Assembly: GCF_013388255.1 (NCBI RefSeq)
Contig: NZ_CP058215.1
Location: 434,001-498,000 of the forward strand
From: Methanolobus zinderi
GTDB lineage: Archaea > Halobacteriota > Methanosarcinia > Methanosarcinales > Methanosarcinaceae
DNA length: 64,000 nt
Direction: 5' to 3'
In this document: piece by piece, positions 27,096 through 34,786 of the stretch
Layout of the letters: every line of letters begins with the position of its first letter
Position numbering within the stretch: position 1 is the stretch's first letter
Program-made: the position numbers and the translations under genes
Notes under the pieces: model-generated
The model's input: the letters and a program-made list of their open reading frames with translations, nothing else
Told to the model about the DNA's origin: nothing
The model's database searches: none

Positions 27096-27106
27096 AATAT
27101 TTTTAT
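27096..27106 (+). promoter_or_regulatory. BRE/TATA promoter for the structured element
   Basis: GACGAAATATTTTTATC (27091-27107) reads as a BRE-like purine-rich segment followed by an archaeal TATA box. The predicted start, about 25 bp downstream, falls at 27127-27131, exactly where the perfect 10-bp stem of the next element begins. Confidence 0.5.
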
Positions 27107-27128
27107 CCTATAATGTCGTTTGTATAAT

Positions 27129-27224
27129 TGCGAACGGGTTTTCTAGTACCTCTCCACACAAACCAATGTCACCAACCTGTGCATTCAACCCTTCTTCCCG
27201 TTCGCACTCCTATGTTACTTTTTT
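27129..27224 (+). ncRNA. Candidate small structured RNA or structured leader
   Basis: TGCGAACGGG (27129-27138) and CCCGTTCGCA (27197-27206) form a perfect 10-bp stem enclosing 58 nt. The enclosed sequence is pyrimidine- and A-rich with repeated ACCAA/CAACC and an ACCTCTCC stretch that could pair with Shine-Dalgarno-like sequences. A TATA box lies at the right distance upstream and an oligo-T tract (27219-27224) follows, as in archaeal terminators. No ORF of note lies inside. It does not match tRNA, C/D box or H/ACA patterns that I can see. It may be an independent sRNA or the 5' leader of the pyrophosphatase-like gene that starts at 27250. Confidence 0.45.
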
Positions 27225-27249
27225 GTAGTATCTTTACCAATATGCTCAC

Positions 27250-27669
27250 ATGAGAATTCTGGTAGAGACCCCCAAGTACAGTTTTCTGAAATATCACAAG
27301 GTAGGGTCTAGATTCAATATAGAGTTCTTTTCCCCGATACCGGTCCTTTTTAATTATGGATTTGTGGAAAACAGTCTGAGCGAGGATGGCATGGAAAAAG
27401 ATGTTATCATCGTCGGTCCTCGTATGGAGCAGGGCACTGTTCTTGAAAGATCACATTTTGACGGTATCGTTCGTTTTACTGACGATTCGTTGCGTGATGA
27501 CAAACATATAGTGTATATCGATGGCCCCTTCCCGGTAACTCTGTTCTCGCTCTACTTCCGTCTGTATGCAATGTTCAAGTTCTTTCTATATCTGTTGTTT
27601 GAAAAGAAATTAGCAAGATGCAGATTTGAAGGTATTGACTTTCCTGTCTCTACCCGGGGTTTTGAGTAG
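27250..27669 (+). CDS. Short family I inorganic pyrophosphatase-like protein
   Basis: 139 residues; usual family I enzymes have about 165-180. Similarity covers the fold: VETPKYSFLKYH at the start (compare EIPKGS..KYE), SPIPVLFNYGFVENSLSEDG (compare PFNYGFIPGTL..DG), DVIIVGP and FDGIVRFTDDSLRDDKHI (compare GVL.M.DD...DDK). Relative to the E. coli enzyme, the aspartates equivalent to D65, D70, D97 and D102 are present, but the D67 position is Met (DGMEKD). The C-terminus is hydrophobic (LFSLYFRLYAMFKFFLYLL), so membrane association is possible. Activity on pyrophosphate is uncertain. No Shine-Dalgarno is evident; ends TAG. Converges on the LolC/E-like gene at 27692. Confidence 0.7.
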   Translation: MRILVETPKYSFLKYHKVGSRFNIEFFSPIPVLFNYGFVENSLSEDGMEKDVIIVGPRMEQGTVLERSHFDGIVRFTDDSLRDDKHIVYIDGPFPVTLFSLYFRLYAMFKFFLYLLFEKKLARCRFEGIDFPVSTRGFE

Positions 27670-27691
27670 CTCCCTGCAAAGATATTCTTTT

Positions 27692-28864
27692 TCATTTTGC
27701 AGATATCGCCGTCACAGGGTCAAAACTGGCTGCACGCTGTGCGGGGTAGATCCCTGCAATCAGGTTCAGCAGGAAGACGGCAGTTATTATGATGAGCACG
27801 TCCAGTGGTCTTATTATTACAGGTATGTACGAAATGCCTTCCAGTGTTCCTTCGTATGCTCCCTGGGGAACCTCATAGTTGCCTATGGCAAGTGCAATAA
27901 TAATGCCTGCAACTGTGCCAAGTAATGCACCTGCAAGTCCCAGCAGGCCACTTTCCATCAAAAAGATCATTCTTATATTGGATTTATTGGCACCCATTGC
28001 CATGAGGATGCCTATCTCTCTGATTTTACCCATCACGACCATGTTAAGCGTACTTACCACTCCGAATGATGCAATAAGCAGGATAAAACCCAGTGTAATG
28101 TTGTTGGATGTGCTTTCAATAGCAATGGTTCTCAGTATCTCGGGATTGGTCTCGGTCCAGCCGCTTGCATCGTAGCCTTCTGCCTGTATAGTGGATGCGA
28201 CCTGTTGATCCTGATTATAGTCCACCAGCCTCAGGGATATGCCGTTGATGACATTGCCCGTATCAAAGAATCTCTGGGCCGTCTCAAGGGATGTATAGGT
28301 CAGGCTTTCATCCACTGGTGTCCCGGTATCGAATATCGCTATGACTTCCAAAGAAAGCGTATTTGCATTCGGGAACGATACTTCCACCGAATCCCCTGGC
28401 TCAACTTCGAGATCATCTGCAAGGTCGTCCCCGATCATGATGGTATTTGTGGAATATGCAAGCTCTTCAAAGCTTCCCACGATCACATCCTGTTGAACGT
28501 GGGCAACCGCCTCTTCCTCCGGGGGGATGACACCTTTAAGCGCCGCGTTATTGGTATTGTCCCTGAACTCGAAAGAAGCTTCCCCCACCAGGTATGGAGA
28601 TGAAGCCACCACTTCATCCATGCTGTTTATCTTAGTGACAATGTTCTGGTAGAGGTGGATGTAGTCATCACCTTCCCGGGGCGACACTGTTACATGGGGC
28701 AGGTTGGCTACGGTCTTGTCATAGAGTTCCTGGGTAAAACCTGCCATGAACGCCTGTGAAACAAGTAAGATCATTACGGCCAGCCCGATAGCTGCAACTG
28801 AAAGTATAGTCTGACGTTTTCTTGCTACTATATGCCGGATTGCGATGAAGAGCTCGTAACGCAT
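27692..28864 (-). CDS. ABC transporter permease, LolC/E-like (FtsX fold)
   Basis: 390 residues, a clear paralogue of the permease at 25867: RYELFIAIRHIVARKRQTIL at the N-terminus, an extracellular domain of about 230 residues, the coupling segment GKIREIGILMAMGANKSNI, and terminal PAQRAASFDPVTAIS. Three C-terminal helices are visible. The second gene of a leftward pair: it starts 7 bp after the stop of the PGF-CTERM surface protein, so they are surely co-transcribed. That pairing (surface protein plus FtsX-fold permease) mirrors the COG1361/MacB cassettes further right. The ATPase partner must be encoded elsewhere, possibly at 20661. Confidence 0.92.
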   Translation of the reverse strand: MRYELFIAIRHIVARKRQTILSVAAIGLAVMILLVSQAFMAGFTQELYDKTVANLPHVTVSPREGDDYIHLYQNIVTKINSMDEVVASSPYLVGEASFEFRDNTNNAALKGVIPPEEEAVAHVQQDVIVGSFEELAYSTNTIMIGDDLADDLEVEPGDSVEVSFPNANTLSLEVIAIFDTGTPVDESLTYTSLETAQRFFDTGNVINGISLRLVDYNQDQQVASTIQAEGYDASGWTETNPEILRTIAIESTSNNITLGFILLIASFGVVSTLNMVVMGKIREIGILMAMGANKSNIRMIFLMESGLLGLAGALLGTVAGIIIALAIGNYEVPQGAYEGTLEGISYIPVIIRPLDVLIIITAVFLLNLIAGIYPAQRAASFDPVTAISAK

Positions 28865-28871
28865 CCGGTGT

Positions 28872-29993
28872 CTACCACCTTTTCTTCAGCCTGAGAACAA
28901 AAATGGCTGCAACGATGATAACAATTGAATGGGTCCCGAGGAAACCGGGACTTTGATTTGTGGTCTCAGTTTCGTTAGTAGTATTTGTCACATTGCGTGG
29001 TGCTTCGGCTTCAATGATAGTTTCTTTGACATCAAGCAGGTCACCATCATTGCCTATGACCTCTATGCTCAACCTGTAGGTCCCTTCCGGAAGTCTTTCT
29101 TCCCATATTGCCTCTACCGTTTCGTCATCACCACTGAGAAGTATAGGGGAATCCCGGACAATGCTCTCAATAATAGTTCCACTACCATCGTTATTCATGA
29201 CCGTGAATCTTACCGAACCTTCGAAGGGAACCTGTGAAATGCCATCTATGGTTGCGCTGGCACCAATTTCATCCTGATAGGTATCACTTATGAAAACATC
29301 ATCCTTTGCAGTGAATTCCTGCATGGATCCAATGACATCGGATGGAGTGTACATTTTGACCTTAACCCGGCCTTTGTATTCCCTGCCGTTTTCCAGCAGT
29401 GTATTCCACTGTTCACTTACCTCCAGTGGCACTGTGTTCAGGGCAACTCTCTCCTGCTCGTTCATGTATATAACGTCAGAGCCGTCTACAAGCATGTAGT
29501 TTACATCAACGAGAACAGGCTGTACAGGAGTGATCATAAGGCTGAAACCCTCGGAATTGGCAATGAGATCATCGACAGTTACCCTCGGGATGACCTGCCT
29601 GCCATGTACAAAAGAGTAAGTATTGGTGTACAGTTCGCAGTCATCTTTCAATATCCGTACATCTACTGTGTATCTGCCGTCATCCCTGGTGTCCGTATCC
29701 CACTCGAAGACCTTTATTGCGTTTGAGCCGGGAGCAACTCTTCTGACCGGAAGCGTCTTTTCATCAAGTACTTCGCCTTCATGCTCTAGCGAGAGTTCAA
29801 GTTCCATTCCTTCAAGCTCTGTTGCGGAATATACTGTCAGGTCACCACTCTCGATGTCAGAATAGAAATCAGTGATACCTATTCCGGTATCTTCAGGACA
29901 TTCCTGGGCAAGTGAGCTACCGCTAAAAGCAAGCATCAACAAGAAGGATATCAGGAAAACAAGAAAAAGTCGCATTTTCAGCAGTTTAAGCAT
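28872..29993 (-). CDS. Surface protein with PGF-CTERM-like anchor
   Basis: 373 residues. Signal peptide (about 1-30, MRLFLVFLISFLLMLAFSGS), beta-rich repeats resembling Ig/CARDB folds (VFEWDTDTRDDGRYTVDVRI; PEGTYRLSIEVIGNDGD), a Thr/Asn-rich linker (NVTNTTNETETTNQS) and a tail PGF-x-G-hydrophobic helix-RLKKRW. That tail is the layout of PGF-CTERM sorting signals, which archaeosortase A removes while a lipid anchor is added. Two cysteines sit near the mature N-terminus and in DDCELY. GGAG precedes ATG 29993. It heads a two-gene operon with the FtsX-fold permease and may be that transporter's extracellular partner. Stop is TAG, at the natural tail end. Confidence 0.8.
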   Translation of the reverse strand: MLKLLKMRLFLVFLISFLLMLAFSGSSLAQECPEDTGIGITDFYSDIESGDLTVYSATELEGMELELSLEHEGEVLDEKTLPVRRVAPGSNAIKVFEWDTDTRDDGRYTVDVRILKDDCELYTNTYSFVHGRQVIPRVTVDDLIANSEGFSLMITPVQPVLVDVNYMLVDGSDVIYMNEQERVALNTVPLEVSEQWNTLLENGREYKGRVKVKMYTPSDVIGSMQEFTAKDDVFISDTYQDEIGASATIDGISQVPFEGSVRFTVMNNDGSGTIIESIVRDSPILLSGDDETVEAIWEERLPEGTYRLSIEVIGNDGDLLDVKETIIEAEAPRNVTNTTNETETTNQSPGFLGTHSIVIIVAAIFVLRLKKRW

Positions 29994-30128
29994 TTTGAGG
30001 CTCCTGTAATTTAAATCAAATTTATTCAGTGATAGTATTTATAGCAATGCATTTTTATGAAGAGTACTTCTTTAAATTTTAATATAGAATAAATTACAGG
30101 ATGTCTGTTCCGGAATTAAGGAATATGT

Positions 30129-30860
30129 ATGGATGCTACAGGTGAAAAATACCATAAGATCATCGAAAGACTGGAATCACTTTCCGATCCCGGTGCAATA
30201 GAGGGAATGGCCGGTTTTGGCATAACTCCCGGGAAGGCCTTTGGTGTGTCCATCCCCGAGTTGCGCAGGCTTGCCAAGGAATCAGGCAGGGATTATGATC
30301 TGGCTCTTCTTCTATGGGAGAATAATTACCGTGAAACCCGTATCCTTGCCAGCATGATCTGTCCGCCTGATATGGTTACAGAAAGACAGATGGAAGAGTG
30401 GGTAAGGGAATTTGATTACTGGGAGATATGTGATCAGTGTTGCATGAACCTTTTTGGGAAAACTCCTTTTGCATATGAAAAAGCTAAAGAGTGGAGTTCA
30501 AGAGAAGAAGAATTCGTGAAGAGGGCGGGTTTTGTGCTCATGGCCCGCCTGGCGGTGAGTGATAAAAAAGCAGGCGATGATGTATTTGAGCAATTTTTCC
30601 CTTTTATTGTACGCGAGTCCTGTGATGCCCGCAACTATGTTAAAAAAGCTGTTAACTGGGCGCTCCGGCAGATAGGAAAAAGAAATCTGTATCTTAACTC
30701 AAAATCTCTTGAAGCCGCGAATGAACTGCTTTCAATCGACTGCAAGGCTGCGGGATGGATAGCAAGGGACGCTATCCGGGAACTAACCAATGAGAAGACT
30801 ATAAAAATAATAGAGAAGAAAGCCCGGTCAAAAAAAATAAATCCGGGAAGTAAAACCTGA
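30129..30860 (+). CDS. AlkD-like DNA alkylation repair protein (HEAT repeats)
   Basis: 243 residues, all-helical. It resembles the AlkD family of HEAT-repeat DNA glycosylases: GVSIPELRRLAKESGRD, ETRILASMICPPDMVT, FDYWEICDQCCMNLFGKTP, KRAGFVLMARLAVSDK and NYVKKAVNWALRQIGKRNL, the last a strong family signature. The expected W/D/R triad residues are plausible in the YWEICD and WALRQIG segments. Role: excision of bulky or cationic alkylated bases. Start ATG 30129. It converges on the MacB permease at 30867 with 6 bp between stops. The basic tail (KKARSKKINPG) fits DNA contact. Confidence 0.88.
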   Translation: MDATGEKYHKIIERLESLSDPGAIEGMAGFGITPGKAFGVSIPELRRLAKESGRDYDLALLLWENNYRETRILASMICPPDMVTERQMEEWVREFDYWEICDQCCMNLFGKTPFAYEKAKEWSSREEEFVKRAGFVLMARLAVSDKKAGDDVFEQFFPFIVRESCDARNYVKKAVNWALRQIGKRNLYLNSKSLEAANELLSIDCKAAGWIARDAIRELTNEKTIKIIEKKARSKKINPGSKT

Positions 30861-30866
30861 ATTAAA

Positions 30867-32030
30867 TCACTCGTACCTGAGCGCATCCAGTGGTTTCATC
30901 CTTGAGGCCTTCCATGCAGGATACATTCCGCCAAGCAGGCTCGTACCCACTCCGAAGAAGACTCCTTCCAGGATATAGATAATGTTAGAGAACTTCAGTA
31001 TGTAGGCTGAATCGTCCATAATGAAGGAGATTATCATATAACTGCCTCCAAGGGTCAGCAAACCGCCTATAAGGCTTGCGGCAACTCCCAGGAAGAGTGC
31101 TTCCAGCAGGAACATTTTCAGTATATCCTTTCTGGATGCGCCCACCGCCTTCATGACTCCTATTTCCTTGGTACGCTCCATGGTAGACATGAGCATAACA
31201 TTCAGGATACTGACGCCGGCCACAAGCAGGGAAATTGAACCGATACCCATGAGGAAAAGCGAGATTGCGTCAAAGACACTGTCGATACTTTCGGTAATCA
31301 TATTGGTGGCAAAGACTGTTATGAGCTCATCTTTCCTGTTGATCCTGTCCTCGATGTCCTGCTGGACGGTTTCCAGTTCATTGATGTCATCGACTGTTAT
31401 TATTGTCGAGCTGTACCCTTCGTCTTCATCCGGGTAGAGTTTTTCATACATCTCGGAAGAAGTGAATATCCCGCTGTCAGTATCGATATCAAAACCGAGT
31501 CCCCGTTCCTTTAGAATGCCGACGACCCTCAGTTTGGAATCATCAATCACTATTTTGCTGCCGACACTGATCTCCAGGTTTTCAGCCACACTTGAACCGA
31601 CAACACAATCTGTGGAGCCGGATTTGAAATATCGACCTTCATCAAGCTCGGCAAGGCTCTCCAGTCCCTCTTCTTTAATATCGTAGACCGAAGCAAAGCT
31701 CTCTTCGTTCTTATATTCCACTCTTTCCCCGTGGGATCTGAGAGGGATTATCTCGTCAATACCGGCTACCTTTCTGATCTGGTCGATCTGCTTCTCGGTT
31801 ATTGATTCCTCTCCGGGTGCGGGGTATATCATGAGCTTGTCACCGACATCCGCAAAGGAATCGGTAACGGACAGTTTCATGGTATTACCCAGTATGCCCA
31901 TGGAGGAAATCGCGATGACTCCTATGATTATACCTATGGCTGCAAGTATTGTCCGGATGGACTGCCGTTTGAGATTTCTTCTGGCAAGCTCGGCATACAT
32001 GTTATTTTTCAGGGGATCAGCAATTCTCAT
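30867..32030 (-). CDS. MacB-type ABC transporter permease (cassette C)
   Basis: 388 residues: N-terminal helix (SIRTILAAIGIIIGVIAISS), MacB periplasmic-core-like extracellular domain (about 45-265), three C-terminal helices and the coupling segment MERTKEIGVMKAVGASRKDI, ending PAWKASRMKPLDALRYE. Start ATG 32030 lies inside the upstream ATPase gene (14-bp overlap) with GGTGAT upstream, so translation is coupled. A GTG at 32033 is the alternative. Together with the ATPase (32017) and the COG1361 protein (32725), it forms a complete type VII transporter. It is more distant in sequence from the permeases at 36758, 37980 and 41308 than those are from each other. Confidence 0.93.
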   Translation of the reverse strand: MRIADPLKNNMYAELARRNLKRQSIRTILAAIGIIIGVIAISSMGILGNTMKLSVTDSFADVGDKLMIYPAPGEESITEKQIDQIRKVAGIDEIIPLRSHGERVEYKNEESFASVYDIKEEGLESLAELDEGRYFKSGSTDCVVGSSVAENLEISVGSKIVIDDSKLRVVGILKERGLGFDIDTDSGIFTSSEMYEKLYPDEDEGYSSTIITVDDINELETVQQDIEDRINRKDELITVFATNMITESIDSVFDAISLFLMGIGSISLLVAGVSILNVMLMSTMERTKEIGVMKAVGASRKDILKMFLLEALFLGVAASLIGGLLTLGGSYMIISFIMDDSAYILKFSNIIYILEGVFFGVGTSLLGGMYPAWKASRMKPLDALRYE

Positions 32031-32703
32031 CACATATCACCCCGTCCTGCAGCCTTATGGTTGTATTTGAGAAATCCTCAAGCTTTGGATCGTGTGTTAC
32101 AACGATAACCGTCGTTCCTGCACTATTTAGCTCCTGCAGGAGTTTCATTACACTGTTTCCTGTTTTGGAATCAAGGTTTCCGGTAGGTTCATCGGCAAGC
32201 AGGATTGGAGGGTCATTTGCCAGCGCCCTTGCTATTGCCACTCTCTGCTGCTGACCGCCGGAGAGTTCGTTGGGCTTGTGCTCTTCGTATTCCGGAGGCA
32301 GTTGTGCCCTTTCGAAAAGTCTCATTGCCTTTTTCCTGCGCTTTTCCGGAGATGTGCCATTGAATAACATGGGCATTTCCACGTTCTCAAGGGCAGTTAG
32401 TGTCTGGATGAGGTTGAACTGCTGGAATATGAACCCGATGTTGTTGCGTCTGATCGATGTTAGTCCGTTGTCATCCAGTTTCGAGATGTCCGTGCCGTTT
32501 ATCAGGATCTTACCGCTTGTGGGCAGATCAAGACAGCCGACCATATTTAGAAGTGTGCTCTTTCCCGAGCCCGATGATCCCATTATTGTGACAAAGTCTC
32601 CTTCTTCAATGGAAATGTTCACCTTGTTCAGGGCGTATATTTTGTTCTTCCCGAGGGTGTAGATCTTTGTCACATCTCTGAGTTCTACAATGGGTTCTGG
32701 CAT
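32017..32703 (-). CDS. MacB-type ABC transporter ATP-binding protein (cassette C)
   Basis: 228 residues. Walker [14 protein letters not shown]-loop FIFQQFNLIQTL, signature LSGGQQQRVAIARALA, Walker [17 protein letters not shown] and the switch histidine in VVTHDPKL, all intact. MacB/LolD class by its LDSKTG and FNLIQTLTALENVEMP segments. It energises the overlapping permease gene. The ATG has CGGTG upstream and lies 21 bp after the COG1361 gene stop. Confidence 0.95.
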   Translation of the reverse strand: MPEPIVELRDVTKIYTLGKNKIYALNKVNISIEEGDFVTIMGSSGSGKSTLLNMVGCLDLPTSGKILINGTDISKLDDNGLTSIRRNNIGFIFQQFNLIQTLTALENVEMPMLFNGTSPEKRRKKAMRLFERAQLPPEYEEHKPNELSGGQQQRVAIARALANDPPILLADEPTGNLDSKTGNSVMKLLQELNSAGTTVIVVTHDPKLEDFSNTTIRLQDGVICDENC

Positions 32704-32724
32704 ATCAGCACCGATACCTGATAC

Positions 32725-33933
32725 TTATTCCCCGGAGGGCTCAATTTCTTCGTCTTCGAAAGCTTCTGCCTCGTCCCTGCGCTTTTTCCATGAATATCCG
32801 ATCAGTGCCACAATGGCAATTGCAAATATTCCTGCAACGGCCCAGAGCGCCAGGGAACTTCCGCTATCTTCCTCGCTGTTACCTGCAAAAACCTGCTGTC
32901 CGTCTATAGCGATATTCTCTTCAATGGAAATGTAGGCATTATCAGGGTCTCTGAACTCTATCAAAACCGGGATACTGGAGACATCCCCTGACAGTACACT
33001 TGCCGAGAGTTCAAAACTGCTGAAGTCATCAGCTTCAAGGGTTCCGATAAAATACTTTGCGTAGGGCTGGACCGGAACAACTGACTCCGACTTTGGGATT
33101 GATACGATGACATTCTTTGCATCGGTTGTCCCGAAGTTGTTGAGATCTCCTGAGAATGTGTACTTGTTACCGCTTTTTTCCATCTCTATGGAGGTAAATA
33201 TAAGCGAGTTCTGGTCTATGATGTCAACCTGTCTTGTGGTCTTTCCGGCATTGTGGAAGTTATCTCCGTTGAAATAGGATACAGTAAAAGATACGTTGCT
33301 GGTCTCTGAATCGGAGTTCATCGTATTCATGAAAAAAGTCGCTGTTGACTTATTTCCTCCCGGGATGGCACCGATGAATACTTCAGAGGGACTGAAGACA
33401 ATACCCTCTGCCTCGGGACTAACAATCACACTATTTACTTCATTCGGTCTCTGATTCACTACTTCTACATTCACAGAAGATACTTCGTTCATCAGGGTGG
33501 ACGGCAGGTCGGATATGATAAGCTTCAGGTCCCTGTCATCTATCTTTACGGGTATCCTGGAATTGAAGTCATACGCAGTACTCCCACCGGTAATTTCAAG
33601 GTCAAGGAAATGAACTCCATTAGGTGCATCATCTTTGGCCTTTACGTTGAACGTAAGCTCAAGTGTGTCTCCAGGTCCTACAAGACCTACATCCGTATAG
33701 CTTTCTCCAAGTATTTCAATAACCTCATTCCCCTCAATTGCTGCATTGGCAATATATGCATTCTTTTGCATTGTTATCGTTATAGTCCCGGTATCTCCGG
33801 GCATCAGGACTTCAGGTTCCATTGAATAGCTCAGTGTGACCGCCGGTGTTATCTCAGTATCTGCAAGAGCAAAAGAGGAACAGGCAGCCAGAATCAAAAA
33901 GGCTGCCATGATAGTTTTTACAATCGTTTTCAA
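32725..33933 (-). CDS. COG1361-type extracellular protein with C-terminal anchor (cassette C)
   Basis: 402 residues: signal peptide (about 1-24), beta-sandwich repeats of the COG1361/NEW3 type (MEPEVLMPGDTGTITITMQK, NGVHFLDLEITGGSTAYDFN, VSFTVSYFNGDNFHNAGKT), one C-terminal transmembrane helix (ALWAVAGIFAIAIVALIGYS) and a cytoplasmic KKRRDE...-acidic tail. The same architecture occurs in the two rightward cassettes, always next to a MacB ATPase. It could serve as the extracellular adaptor, taking the place MacA has in bacteria (inference). The start is TTG 33933, whose bases overlap the TGA that ends the read-through Yip1 frame; GGTG lies 8 nt upstream, inside that frame. Confidence 0.85.
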   Translation of the reverse strand: MKTIVKTIMAAFLILAACSSFALADTEITPAVTLSYSMEPEVLMPGDTGTITITMQKNAYIANAAIEGNEVIEILGESYTDVGLVGPGDTLELTFNVKAKDDAPNGVHFLDLEITGGSTAYDFNSRIPVKIDDRDLKLIISDLPSTLMNEVSSVNVEVVNQRPNEVNSVIVSPEAEGIVFSPSEVFIGAIPGGNKSTATFFMNTMNSDSETSNVSFTVSYFNGDNFHNAGKTTRQVDIIDQNSLIFTSIEMEKSGNKYTFSGDLNNFGTTDAKNVIVSIPKSESVVPVQPYAKYFIGTLEADDFSSFELSASVLSGDVSSIPVLIEFRDPDNAYISIEENIAIDGQQVFAGNSEEDSGSSLALWAVAGIFAIAIVALIGYSWKKRRDEAEAFEDEEIEPSGE

Positions 33934-34559
33934 ATTAATGCACCGAATATTCTCAATTGGTATAGTGTATAAAGGATGTATATTATGATAGGTACTCCCA
34001 CGGTGATTGCCGCATCTTTAACGGACAGATTCCTGGAATGTACCATTGCGAATATCCAGATGTTTGCACTCTATAGTAAAAACAGTATCCCTATGATTCC
34101 AGATATCTGCAGGGAAGGGTCGGATAAGAGTGCTTCCTGCAGAAGCTGGGGATCCTGAGTCGACCAGTCGATATTTGAATATACCCTGGTAGTGAAATAG
34201 GTGCCTATCAAAGAGCTTGCTATTGAAGGTATGAATCCGTAGGATACGAACTCAAGTACCTTTTTAAAGTCGCCTTCACCGTTGAATACCATTGATATCA
34301 GGTAGAATATTCCACTATAGATCACCCACATGACAAAGGCCACAAAAAAAGCAACAATTGCTCCAATAGCTGCTCCGATTCCTGCAAAAGCTGCAGCTTC
34401 TTCCGGCAATGCTCCCATGACCCCTTGTGCAATTATAAAAGCACTGGCTGCTGATATGATAGCTAATATAGCTATTATTATCAACGGAGTCTTAAATTCA
34501 ACTTTCTGATCACTTCTTTTCTTGAAAAACCCATTCGGGTCAGTAAGTACTTCCAGCAT
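33930..34559 (-). CDS. Yip1-family membrane protein with in-frame UAG (read-through likely)
   Basis: The frame from ATG 34559 encodes 162 residues (MLEVLTDPNGFF..., helices around LIIIAILAIISAASAFIIA and VAFFVAFVMWVIYSGIFYLI), then meets TAG at 34073-34071 inside what should be the next transmembrane helix (SGIIGILFLL-stop). Beyond it the same frame continues without interruption for 46 residues: SANIWIFAMVHSRNLSVKDA, then AITVGVPIIIYILYTLYQLR, and ends at TGA 33932-33930. That extension supplies the remaining helices of a Yip1 protein, and its TGA overlaps the next gene's start. Full product 209 residues. UAG might be read as pyrrolysine, known in this family; alternatively the gene is a recent nonsense mutant. 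Role unknown; it heads the cassette C operon. Confidence 0.7.
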
Positions 34560-34581
34560 TTTTTACCACGTCCATTTGTTC

Positions 34582-34620
34582 AGACACAATGTCTCTATAA
34601 TCAAACTTGACGATTTATAG
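34582..34620. promoter_or_regulatory. Divergent control region of cassettes C and A
   Basis: Between Yip1 (minus) and the cassette A ATPase (plus). AGAC-ACAAT-GTCT (34582-34594) is a 4-bp-arm inverted repeat. CGATTTATAG (34611-34620), followed by TCG, matches elements before cassette B at 39235 and 39282 (CGATWWATAG). Possible TATA-containing operator shared by the paralogous cassettes. Confidence 0.35.
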
Positions 34621-34786
34621 TCGAACCTTTTCATCATCTATATATTTATACTTTTGCCTGTTTCGGGGATTTTTAGCCAGATTTCTCCAAATAAAGTATT
34701 TATATTTTCAAACATCTCTTCTTTTATCGGAAAATTAGCAACTTCCAGGAGTGCTTCCGGTCTGTATCCTGAATTCCGGGGAAAAT

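Noticed and set aside
27129-27206. tRNA, C/D box or H/ACA RNA identity for the stem element
   Set aside because: No T arm, anticodon arm, C/D boxes (RUGAUGA/CUGA) or properly placed ACA box could be found.
27667-27790. Read-through of the TAG ending the pyrophosphatase-like gene
   Set aside because: The continuation is antisense to the convergent permease gene and unlike the missing pyrophosphatase C-terminus.
34071-34559. Yip1 gene as a complete 162-residue protein
   Set aside because: It would end inside a transmembrane helix, and the in-frame continuation with a coupled TGA/TTG overlap is better explained as part of the gene.
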